From an uncultured Synechococcus sp. (GTDB lineage: Bacteria; Cyanobacteriota; Cyanobacteriia; Phormidesmidales; Phormidesmidaceae): a DNA stretch of 48,362 nt. This document shows positions 41,560 through 48,362 of the stretch, in pieces. A program made the position numbers and the translations under genes. The notes beneath the pieces are model-generated. The model searched no databases, was not told where the DNA came from, and was given only the letters and a program-made list of their open reading frames with translations. Position 1 is the first letter of the stretch. Every line of letters starts with the position of its first letter. Where the stretch lies: contig CALDSK010000286.1 of assembly GCA_937911865.1 (NCBI GenBank), positions 1-48,362 of the forward strand. Reading direction: 5' to 3'.

Positions 41560-42888
41560 TCAGTTAGAACTGACGGTTGATTGGCTCCAAACCCGGCTGA
41601 CTTTTCCTTGAATCTTCTGGTTGGCCCACGGTGTGTTGAAGGCCAGTGACTGTAGGGTCTCGGTGGTCACTTCCCAATGGAAACGCGGATCGAACAGCGT
41701 AAGCTCAGCCGCAGCACCCACTTCCAGTTTTCCAGGCGTTAGCCCCAAGCATTGAGCGGGCTTTGTACTTAGGGCTTGCCATAGCTGGCTCGGACGCCAC
41801 TGAGTACCAGGCACAGGAATATGTTGATTACCGGTTTGATTTTCAGCCTTTGCGACAAATGCTTGCCACAGAAGAGGAAGCGCTAGCTCTAGGCCAATGG
41901 CCCCTGGAGGCGCAGCGTCGAAGGCAACTGTTTTTTCTTCGTAGGTGTAAGGACTGTGGTCAATGGCGATCGCATCAATCACCCCATCCACCACACCTTC
42001 AATTAGGGCCTGCCGGTCCGTAGGATTCCCCAGCGGCGGATCGTGTCGCAAATTTGGGTTGTACTGCTCCAAGTCTTTGGTATCGAATAGCAAATGATGC
42101 CAGGTGACGCTGGCGCTGACCGGTAAGTTTCGAGACTTGGCCTGACGCAATAGTTCAACGCTACGCGCGGTAGAGACCCGCATGATATGGATAGGCACGG
42201 GCACTTCAACGATGTATTCCAGCAGGGTTGCTAGCGCTGTCGTTTCAGCGATCGCACTCACCCCTGCCAACCCCAACCGCAGCGCATTTGCCCCTTCTCT
42301 AGCGATGCCGTCCCCCGCAATCTGGCGTTCGCAGGGCCAAAAGGCCAGCGGCTTTTGTAGGGGCTGAGCGTACTCTAGCAGTCGTCGGAGGAGCACTTTA
42401 TTGTTTAGCGGTAGGCCATCGGTAAAGCCCAGTGCGCCCGCATCTACGAGTTCAACCAGTTCAGTCAGCTGCGCTCCCTGGGCGCCTAGCGTCATCGCGG
42501 CCCAGGGCAGAAGCTGGGTTTGCGTGGCGCTCAGCCTATTGCCTGTTTCTATAGCTGCGATCGCCTCCACGCTATCGGTCACAACCTGCGCGTTTGGCAA
42601 TAGCCCTACACTTGTAAACCCTCCCGCTGAAGCCGACTGGCGCAAACTCTCACGGGTCTCTCTTGATTCGTTTCCAGGCTCACCGCTCTGACTGTACAAG
42701 TCGATCAGGCCAGGACCTAGAAATTGACCGCGTCCGTCAATCACTTCGATGTTGTCAGGCATATCGGTCAAAGAAGGCGCAATGGCAGCAATCTTGCCAT
42801 TATCAATCAGCACATCTCCGGTGCCTGCGGCCCCCACAACTTCAGCTGAAGCCGTCAAAAGATATGCCTGTTTAATCAGTTCAGCCAT
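41560..42888 (-). CDS. Non-catalytic dihydroorotase-like protein (PyrX type)
   Basis: A 442-residue amidohydrolase-fold protein related to dihydroorotase but without the metal-binding His pair: the position that should be DxHxH reads IDLYSQSGEPG (D63 kept, His replaced by Tyr/Ser/Gln). IDHSPYTYEEK keeps the Asp/His near the C-terminus, and NPNLRHDPPLG corresponds to the substrate loop. In other bacteria such inactive dihydroorotase subunits (PyrC', PyrX) scaffold aspartate transcarbamoylase. A similar role here is plausible, not shown. It lies 47 bp downstream of the histidine phosphatase gene on the same strand and is probably cotranscribed. Confidence 0.85.
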   Translation of the reverse strand: MAELIKQAYLLTASAEVVGAAGTGDVLIDNGKIAAIAPSLTDMPDNIEVIDGRGQFLGPGLIDLYSQSGEPGNESRETRESLRQSASAGGFTSVGLLPNAQVVTDSVEAIAAIETGNRLSATQTQLLPWAAMTLGAQGAQLTELVELVDAGALGFTDGLPLNNKVLLRRLLEYAQPLQKPLAFWPCERQIAGDGIAREGANALRLGLAGVSAIAETTALATLLEYIVEVPVPIHIMRVSTARSVELLRQAKSRNLPVSASVTWHHLLFDTKDLEQYNPNLRHDPPLGNPTDRQALIEGVVDGVIDAIAIDHSPYTYEEKTVAFDAAPPGAIGLELALPLLWQAFVAKAENQTGNQHIPVPGTQWRPSQLWQALSTKPAQCLGLTPGKLEVGAAAELTLFDPRFHWEVTTETLQSLAFNTPWANQKIQGKVSRVWSQSTVSSN

Positions 42889-42935
42889 GCGGCTCTCCTT
42901 TCCGATGCCATCTCAGCAATTGCCATATCAGCAAC

Positions 42936-44303
42936 TTAGAGCGCACCCGCTGCCGTTTTATCAAAAATGCTGCCTGACAGATGCGTCGTAATATTGGCCG
43001 CGCTCAGCACCGGCAGGCTTTCTGGCCCACCGTGATAGTCAATCACGCTCACCGCGCCATTAACCTGCTTAAACTGCCAGAACTTCTCAGGGCCCAAGCC
43101 AAACACCTGACACAAAATGGCTTTATTAATCGCATCGTGAGCTACCACCATCACCGTCTGTGGGGCCTCATCTTCACGCTGGCTATAGTTTGCAACGATG
43201 TCACTCCAGCCTTTTTTAGCCCTACGCCATACGTCATTCAGGTTTTCACCGCCCGGCATCTGCACCGTTTCTGGTTTGCTTTGCCACTCAGCTAGCAGCC
43301 CCGGGTAGCCCGCATTAATTTCTGTCTCCAGCTTGCCTTCCCACTCACCGTGGCTGATTTCCCACAGGTCCTCTGTCGTTTCTAAGGTGACACCTGGGTG
43401 ATGCTTCAAAATTCCTTCAGCCGTCTCTTTGGGACGCTTCATTGAAGAGCTGACAGCCGCGTCAATCTTCACAACTTTCAGAAAGTCACCCGCCCGTGCG
43501 GCTTGCCGATGACCGTTCTCATTCAAGGGAATATCGATCTGGCCCTGAAAGCGACCATCCCGGTTCCAATCGGTTTCGCCGTGACGCACTAAGAGCAGGC
43601 GAGGGCCTTTGAAGCGCGATCGCCGCTTCGGAATCGCCTCGCCCATATGGCTAGTCAAATTCAGCGACTCTAGCTGCACGCCGTCCTCCCAGCCGCCCAT
43701 AAAGTTCAGCACGTTGATGGCGCAGTTATCTTGTCCCATACTGTTCAGGCTTTCTGGTCCTAGCCCAATCGCAGAGCCTACCAAGGCCCGGTTAATAGCA
43801 CTGTGACCTACCAGCAAAACAGTCTGTCCTGCGTGTTTTTCCAGAAGCGTCTGCCAAAACTGCGTAGCGCGCTGCCAAATCTCACGCGCTGGGTAAAAAT
43901 CGCTTGTCGTGCCATCTTCATTCGGGAGTGGCATCTTAAACTCATTTGGCTCGTGCCGCCAGGCCTTATACATTTCTGGGTATTCAGCCTCTACCTGGTC
44001 AAACGACTTAGACTCCCACAGCGGCAGATTAATCTCTTTTATCTGGTCAGTAAACTGAACCTCGGGCAACCGTCTCCCCGCTTCCCGCATGGTTTCAACA
44101 ATCAGTTCACAGGTCCGGCGAGCGCGCTTTAGCGGACTTGCATACACCGCGTCCACTGATAGCCCGTCTAACGTCTTACCCACTTTCTTCGCCTGCGCCT
44201 CGCCTAGCTCTGTCAGCACGGCTGCGTCATGATGACCTTGAATCACACGGCTTACATTAGAGGTGCTTTGCCCGTGACGAACGATAATGACAGTAGTTTT
44301 CAA
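42936..44303 (-). CDS. Tandem two-domain histidine phosphatase
   Basis: A 455-residue cytoplasmic protein made of two phosphoglycerate-mutase-like domains. Domain 1 (about 1-215) begins VIIVRHGQSTSN with R9 and H10, and its second His is in VLLVGHSAINRALVG. Domain 2 (about 230-440) begins LLVRHGETDWN, with MVVAHDAINKAIL closing it; here the second conserved His lies in VAHD. Both active sites look intact. The two-domain layout is shared by cyanobacterial and plant 2-carboxy-D-arabinitol-1-phosphatase-like proteins, which remove a RuBisCO inhibitor; that assignment is plausible but unproved. The dihydroorotase-like gene follows by 47 bp. Confidence 0.9.
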   Translation of the reverse strand: MKTTVIIVRHGQSTSNVSRVIQGHHDAAVLTELGEAQAKKVGKTLDGLSVDAVYASPLKRARRTCELIVETMREAGRRLPEVQFTDQIKEINLPLWESKSFDQVEAEYPEMYKAWRHEPNEFKMPLPNEDGTTSDFYPAREIWQRATQFWQTLLEKHAGQTVLLVGHSAINRALVGSAIGLGPESLNSMGQDNCAINVLNFMGGWEDGVQLESLNLTSHMGEAIPKRRSRFKGPRLLLVRHGETDWNRDGRFQGQIDIPLNENGHRQAARAGDFLKVVKIDAAVSSSMKRPKETAEGILKHHPGVTLETTEDLWEISHGEWEGKLETEINAGYPGLLAEWQSKPETVQMPGGENLNDVWRRAKKGWSDIVANYSQREDEAPQTVMVVAHDAINKAILCQVFGLGPEKFWQFKQVNGAVSVIDYHGGPESLPVLSAANITTHLSGSIFDKTAAGAL

Positions 44304-44388
44304 CGGATCGACCCTCGTTTTGTAAGTAAGTAGGTAAATATGCCAGAGCTATCTTACAACACTGCTTTATGAGCCACTGGCCGAATTG

Positions 44389-44432
44389 GCTAACAACTGA
44401 TTGAAGTAACGCTAACAACTGATTGAAGTCAC
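44389..44432. repeat. 22-bp tandem duplication upstream of lipoprotein gene
   Basis: GCTAACAACTGATTGAAGTa/cAC occurs at 44389-44410 and 44411-44432 with one difference. It ends 10 bp before the lipoprotein ATG, so it overlaps the expected promoter or leader. Confidence 0.9.
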
Positions 44433-44442
44433 TCTAAAGGTA

Positions 44443-45126
44443 ATGCACACGTCAAATAGGAAGCACAAACAGAAATCAGTTCGAGAGAAATCGGTTCGAG
44501 GCGGCGCGATCGCAACACTGATCTCTACAGTGCTGCTCATAGCTGGTTGTAGCGGTGGCCAAACGGCCTTGCCATCAGATGAAGTGCTGATCGATCAATG
44601 GCAGCGTGAACAGGCTCAAATGCTAGAACAAATTGAAGCCTGTCAGCAGGAGGAAAGAACATACAGTCTGAGCGATCGCTACCAAGAGACTGACAACCTC
44701 ATTGCGCTGGGTTCACTCGAAGGGTTTGAAGGTTGTTCTATTGCCGCACCCCCCGCAGAAGGGGCCTACCCCGTACTGCATCTCGCAAAAAAAGAAAACC
44801 TTTATTTACTCGTGACTGCCCAGAACCGAAAAGGCACTGGCTGGGTAGAAGAAAAGGCCAGCCAGTGGACCGGCGGCTGGGTGAGCTGGAAGGCTTCTAT
44901 CCTAGAAGAGAAAGGACTTGTATATGCGCCTGGCGGTTTGTTTGATGGCTCAAGCTCACCGCTGCCCATCTCAGGCGTATCCCCAGACCCTTTAGATCGC
45001 TTCTCAGGTCGGTACCGACCGACCAGTCAAGTCAGCGGCAACAGCAGCTGTGAAATCTGGATGCTCAGACCGATTGAGGCTGACTGGTACCTTTTCTATC
45101 ATCAGGCCCGTGAGTGTCCAGCATAG
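44443..45126 (+). CDS. Lipoprotein, unknown function
   Basis: A 227-residue protein with a lipoprotein signal: a long basic N-region (NRKHKQKSVREKSVRGG), hydrophobic AIATLISTVLLIA, and lipobox AGC (Cys36). The mature part contains a helical start (DQWQREQAQMLEQIEACQQEE), then mostly beta pattern with YPVLHLAKKENLYLLV, TGWVEEKASQWTGGWVSWKAS and C-terminal SCEIWMLRPIEADWYLFYHQARECPA. Several Cys residues could form disulfides. I do not recognise the family. It precedes cofG by 51 bp on the same strand. Confidence 0.8.
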   Translation: MHTSNRKHKQKSVREKSVRGGAIATLISTVLLIAGCSGGQTALPSDEVLIDQWQREQAQMLEQIEACQQEERTYSLSDRYQETDNLIALGSLEGFEGCSIAAPPAEGAYPVLHLAKKENLYLLVTAQNRKGTGWVEEKASQWTGGWVSWKASILEEKGLVYAPGGLFDGSSSPLPISGVSPDPLDRFSGRYRPTSQVSGNSSCEIWMLRPIEADWYLFYHQARECPA

Positions 45127-45177
45127 CCGGGGCACTCGCAATCACGCGGTCCAATTATTCGGTTTACGATTGTAGGT

Positions 45178-46134
45178 ATGGACAAAATCATCACCTACAG
45201 CCCGGCCTATACCCTAGTCCCTACATACGAATGCTTCAACCGCTGCACGTACTGCAATTTTCGAGTAGATCCAGGTCAAGACGGGTGGCTGAGCTTGGAG
45301 GGCGCCCGATCAAAATTGCAGCAGCTACAATCGCAAAATGTAATTGAGATTTTGATTCTCAGCGGCGAGGTGCATCCACAGAGCTCTCGCCGCTCCGCTT
45401 GGTTTCAAAGAATTTATGACCTGTGTGAACTAGCGCTAGAGATGGGCTTCTTGCCACACACCAATGCCGGGCCGCTAAGCTACAAAGAAATGGCACGGAT
45501 GCGCAATGTCAACGTTTCGATGGGTCTGATGGTAGAGCAGCTAGCACCAGAGCTACTAAAAACAGTACATGCCCACGCACCCAGCAAGAATCCTAGTATG
45601 CGCTTGCAGCAGCTGGAGTTCGCCGGGCAGCTGAGGATTCCATTCACAACGGGGCTGCTGTTGGGATTAGGAGAAAAAAAAGCAGATTGGACGGTGAGTT
45701 TGGATGCGATCGCTCAATCACATACCAAGCACGGCCACATTCAAGAGGTCATCTTGCAGCCCCACCAGCCAGGCACTCGCCAGGCGCAAAAACGCCCACC
45801 CTGCTATGGCAGCTACCTAGCCGATGCTATCAAAACTGCCAAAGAGAGACTCCCCGATGACATCACCCTTCAAATTCCACCCAATCTGATTCGCTCAGAA
45901 GCTGCGCTGATCAACTGCCTAAATCTTGGGGCGACCGACCTCGGTGGTATCGGCCCAATTGACGAAGCCAATCCTGACTACAGCCATCGCCCCCACGCAC
46001 AAATGGTCAAACTATTGAAAACGCATGCTATGACTGTGCAGCCTAGATTACCTGTATATGAACAATATGATGGCTGGCTGCCCGATCATCTACAAACTGC
46101 TGTGACCACCTGGCGTCAAAAGCTAGCTAATTAG
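45178..46134 (+). CDS. cofG: 7,8-didemethyl-8-hydroxy-5-deazariboflavin synthase subunit CofG
   Basis: A 318-residue radical-SAM enzyme. The cluster motif is C19-x3-C23-x2-C26 (CFNRCTYC), preceded by PTYECF. Further family markers are LSGEVHP, LPHTNAGPLS, GLMVEQLAPELL, TTGLLLGLGE, EVILQPHQPG and the C-terminal NCLNLGATDLGGIGPIDEANPDYSHRP. With CofH it makes the deazaflavin Fo from tyrosine and a ribityl pyrimidine; cyanobacteria use Fo (8-HDF) as an antenna of photolyases. CofH is not in the window. The ATG at 45178 is the natural start. The lipoprotein gene upstream may share its transcript. Confidence 0.94.
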   Translation: MDKIITYSPAYTLVPTYECFNRCTYCNFRVDPGQDGWLSLEGARSKLQQLQSQNVIEILILSGEVHPQSSRRSAWFQRIYDLCELALEMGFLPHTNAGPLSYKEMARMRNVNVSMGLMVEQLAPELLKTVHAHAPSKNPSMRLQQLEFAGQLRIPFTTGLLLGLGEKKADWTVSLDAIAQSHTKHGHIQEVILQPHQPGTRQAQKRPPCYGSYLADAIKTAKERLPDDITLQIPPNLIRSEAALINCLNLGATDLGGIGPIDEANPDYSHRPHAQMVKLLKTHAMTVQPRLPVYEQYDGWLPDHLQTAVTTWRQKLAN

Positions 46135-46231
46135 CCTCTGCTGTGTAGAAGCCTGAACACGTGCGTATAAATCCGGACAGCGCACTATAAAGCAGAAAAG
46201 AAGACTGTATGAAATAGAAATAAAGAAATCT

Positions 46232-46275
46232 ACCTGAAAATCGTTTCCGCAGTTTCTTTTTCCTCGTTTTCAGGT
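46232..46275 (+). promoter_or_regulatory. Inverted repeat in the leader of the G8-domain gene
   Basis: ACCTGAAAA (46232-46240) is inverted at 46267-46275 (TTTTCAGGT), 10 bases before the ATG. In RNA it would form a hairpin covering the region where a ribosome-binding site should lie; no Shine-Dalgarno is visible. It could also act as a terminator of the cofG transcript, since TTTTC follows. Confidence 0.5.
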
Positions 46276-46285
46276 TTTCAAGACT

Positions 46286-48362
46286 ATGCAATCTTCTTCC
46301 CAGTCTGGCAGTGCTGCGATGCAGCAAGAGCATTCCGATGTCACCAAATTAGTTTCTAGCGCACCGACTCACGTCGCCAAACAAAACGGCTCTTGGTTTG
46401 ACCCTAACACCTGGCAGGGCGGCAAAGTGCCGGGTGACAATGCCAAGGTTTTGATTAAAGAAGGCATTTCTGTTCGATACGACGGCAGCAGCGATGCTCG
46501 AATCTTTACGCTAGACGTAGACGGCAAACTCGCTTTTGCGAGCAATAAAAGCACCAAAATGGTGATTGATACCTTTGTGGTTTCACCCGAAGGAAAGTTG
46601 GAAATCGGCACAAAGGCCGACCCTGTTCGATCTGGAGTAAAAACCGAGATTATTATTGCTGACAATGGTCCGATCGATCTGAACTGGGATCCCAATCAGC
46701 TCAGTCGAGGTTTGATTTCTCATGGCGATGTAGAAATTCACGGGCAGGCAAAGACGTCTCACCTGAAAGTAGCGACAGATCCAATGGCGGGCGATCGCAC
46801 CCTCACGCTCGAATCTGCACCCGTCAACTGGCAGGTTGGCGACAAAATCGTTCTTACAGGCACTCGCTATATCAGCGCCCAGGACGACGCTCAGTGGGAA
46901 TCCACCCTAGAAGATGAAGAAGTCACCATCCAAGCCATCAACGGCAAAAGCGTCACCCTCGAAGATAGCCTCAAATACGATCACAGCACGCCCCGAGGCG
47001 ATCTCAAAGCCTACGTCGCCAACCAAAGCCGCAATGTTGTTATCGCCAGCGAGAACGGAGAAAGCACGCCTCTCGGGCAGCGCGGTCACACAATGTTCAT
47101 GCACTCTGACGATATCGACATTCGCTATGTCGAGTTCAAGGATCTAGGCCGTACCAGCAAGAGAAGTCCTATCGACAGCAACCTCAACGGACGCAAAAAT
47201 GCCAACGGTCGCTATGCAGCCCATATTCACAGAACCGGCACCGAAGGCGATCCTGCAATTCTTGTGGGTAATGTTGTCGATGGCTCCCCCGGCTGGGGGT
47301 TTACCGTCCACGACAGTAGCGCTATTGTTCAAAACAACTTTGCCTACGATGTAGATGGCGGCGCGTTTGTTACCGAAAGCGGTAATGAAACCGGTGCATT
47401 TCGCAACAACATTTCAATCAAAACTGGCGGCATCTACGGCCACAACGAAAAACAAGGTGTCGGCACCCACGACTTCGCCAAGTCAGGCATCGGCTTTTGG
47501 TTTGCCGGTCGTCTGTTTGAAAACGAAGGTAACGTTGCCGCAGGCAGCCGCAATGCTGGCATGTTTTACATGCATCGCGGCTCCAAACTGATCAAACCGG
47601 ATACTGCGGATCTGCCTTTTCCAGACGCAGCTAGAAACACCGATGAGACTGGTAAAGTCGGCGTTGATCACGCACCCATTCAGGGCTTCAAAGATAACGA
47701 GGTGCTTGCTTCTAGCGTCGGTCTACACGTGGTTAAAAACTTCCCGCAGCAGAACAACGATTTGCGGACTGTGCTCGACGGCTTCAAAGGCTGGGAGGTA
47801 GAGCAAGGCAGCCATCTGCAATATACCTCTCACTACACCCTGAACGACTTTGATTTTGTAGGCAGCCAAAATGCTCGTTTCTGGGTCAACAAAGGGCTCA
47901 ACTTGCAGCAAAACACTCAGGATATGGTCTTCAACAACATGACTGTTGATGGCTTTAAAGTGGCGCTCGCAGCCGAAAAAAATCGTGTTGGGCAAGGCGT
48001 ACCCGCGTTAAAAAACAAGGGCTTCACCTGGATTGATCTCGAACTCAAAAACAATGAATCGAGATTTGACAACATTGATATTCCACCCAGCGAATGGTTA
48101 ACTCAAGCAGATCTTGCCCCTGGCACTCCACTGACCTTTACGCCGTCTGCAGCCATTGATCTAGAAGTCACGGGTGACGACTTTAAAGACGATGGATACG
48201 TCCAAATTAAAGGCACCAAAACCGACTCTCTCGGCACGGTTGAAATGCCTTTTGGCAATGAGCAATTAACCCTCAATTACAACGATGCCCGTGCCTTAGC
48301 CCAGAGAGGTTACTACACACTTTCCAACGGACGCAGAGCCGCAGTCATCAATGAATATTTCT
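46286..48362 (+). CDS. G8-domain beta-helix protein (5' part, cut by window end)
   Basis: The frame is open from the ATG at 46286 to the last base (692 codons, no stop), so the protein is longer. There is no N-terminal signal peptide. Residues about 30-165 form a G8 domain (NGSWFDPNTWQGGKVPGDNAKVLIKEG, with paired Gly and aromatic residues). After it comes a right-handed beta-helix with repeated strands and His/Asn-rich ladders: DDIDIRYVEFKDLG, AAHIHRTG, DGSPGWGFTVHDSSAIVQNNFAYDVDGGAFV. G8/beta-helix proteins (CEMIP, TMEM2 and bacterial relatives) bind or cut polysaccharides such as hyaluronan. Bacterial members are often secreted by a type I system through C-terminal Ca-binding repeats; that end is outside the window. 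Its leader carries the hairpin at 46232-46275. Confidence 0.85.
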   Translation, partial: MQSSSQSGSAAMQQEHSDVTKLVSSAPTHVAKQNGSWFDPNTWQGGKVPGDNAKVLIKEGISVRYDGSSDARIFTLDVDGKLAFASNKSTKMVIDTFVVSPEGKLEIGTKADPVRSGVKTEIIIADNGPIDLNWDPNQLSRGLISHGDVEIHGQAKTSHLKVATDPMAGDRTLTLESAPVNWQVGDKIVLTGTRYISAQDDAQWESTLEDEEVTIQAINGKSVTLEDSLKYDHSTPRGDLKAYVANQSRNVVIASENGESTPLGQRGHTMFMHSDDIDIRYVEFKDLGRTSKRSPIDSNLNGRKNANGRYAAHIHRTGTEGDPAILVGNVVDGSPGWGFTVHDSSAIVQNNFAYDVDGGAFVTESGNETGAFRNNISIKTGGIYGHNEKQGVGTHDFAKSGIGFWFAGRLFENEGNVAAGSRNAGMFYMHRGSKLIKPDTADLPFPDAARNTDETGKVGVDHAPIQGFKDNEVLASSVGLHVVKNFPQQNNDLRTVLDGFKGWEVEQGSHLQYTSHYTLNDFDFVGSQNARFWVNKGLNLQQNTQDMVFNNMTVDGFKVALAAEKNRVGQGVPALKNKGFTWIDLELKNNESRFDNIDIPPSEWLTQADLAPGTPLTFTPSAAIDLEVTGDDFKDDGYVQIKGTKTDSLGTVEMPFGNEQLTLNYNDARALAQRGYYTLSNGRRAAVINEYF

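Noticed and set aside
46369..47995. Several minus-strand frames in the G8-domain gene
   Set aside because: All are antisense shadows; the plus frame is continuous from 46286 to the window end.
34414..48362. TpsB and G8 protein as a two-partner secretion pair
   Set aside because: They lie 10 kb apart and the G8 protein lacks a signal peptide and TPS domain.

Overview
The window looks like part of a cyanobacterial chromosome. The octamer GCGATCGC (HIP1) recurs throughout, and many genes belong to families largely confined to cyanobacteria: DUF3181, DUF3122, DUF3685, the DUF1400 hydrolase, an InrS-type nickel sensor, NdbB-like NDH-2 and CofG. Gene style suggests a Leptolyngbya-like lineage, but that is only a guess. 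There is no rRNA, CRISPR array, transposase or phage block. The first 34 bases are the exact reverse complement of the start of a truncated MFS gene, which looks like a contig-end foldback.

Layout. 1-3.5 kb: interrupted MFS transporter, strong bidirectional terminator, tRNA-Arg(ACG), moaC and three small cyanobacterial proteins. 3.5-9.4 kb: MATE exporter, secreted TPR protein, DUF3122 protein, lipoyl synthase lipA and a CheY-like regulator with a C-terminal coiled coil. 9.7-12.3 kb: accessory island with a metacaspase fused to an FGE-sulfatase (C-type lectin fold) domain, whose C-terminus looks like the variable region of a diversity-generating retroelement (DGR), followed by a higBA toxin-antitoxin pair. 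12.4-17.2 kb: a complete ECF nickel/cobalt importer (lipoprotein-nikL-nikM-nikQ-nikO, minus strand), divergent from an InrS-like nickel sensor, with a G-tract palindrome between them. 17.5-25.7 kb: FAD monooxygenase, DUF1400 alpha/beta hydrolase, ArsC/Spx-like protein, CrtI/CrtISO-like oxidoreductase, a membrane-anchored ABC-type binding protein and DoxX. 25.9-32.3 kb: M17 aminopeptidase, a membrane repeat protein abutting a DUF3685 pseudo-receiver protein, and a DUF433/DUF5615 toxin-antitoxin pair. 32.4-38.7 kb: NDH-2, HAD phosphatase, orphan TpsB/FhaC outer-membrane protein, glycerophosphodiesterase and small secreted or membrane proteins. 38.7-48.4 kb: two dihydroorotase homologues that both lack expected catalytic residues, flanking a tandem pair of signal peptidases; a double-domain histidine phosphatase, a lipoprotein, cofG and the 5' part of a G8-domain beta-helix protein that runs off the window.

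Working together. The clearest functional unit is nickel homeostasis: importer genes, sensor and candidate operator sit together. The sensor's presumed logic (release of DNA on binding Ni) does not obviously suit an importer. The most unusual locus is the metacaspase-FGE gene with its putative hypervariable tail beside higBA. Neither the reverse transcriptase nor the template repeat that would diversify it is in the window, so they would have to act in trans. Several intergenic gaps carry short tandem duplications (13-22 bp, 2-4 copies), a recurrent feature of this genome.
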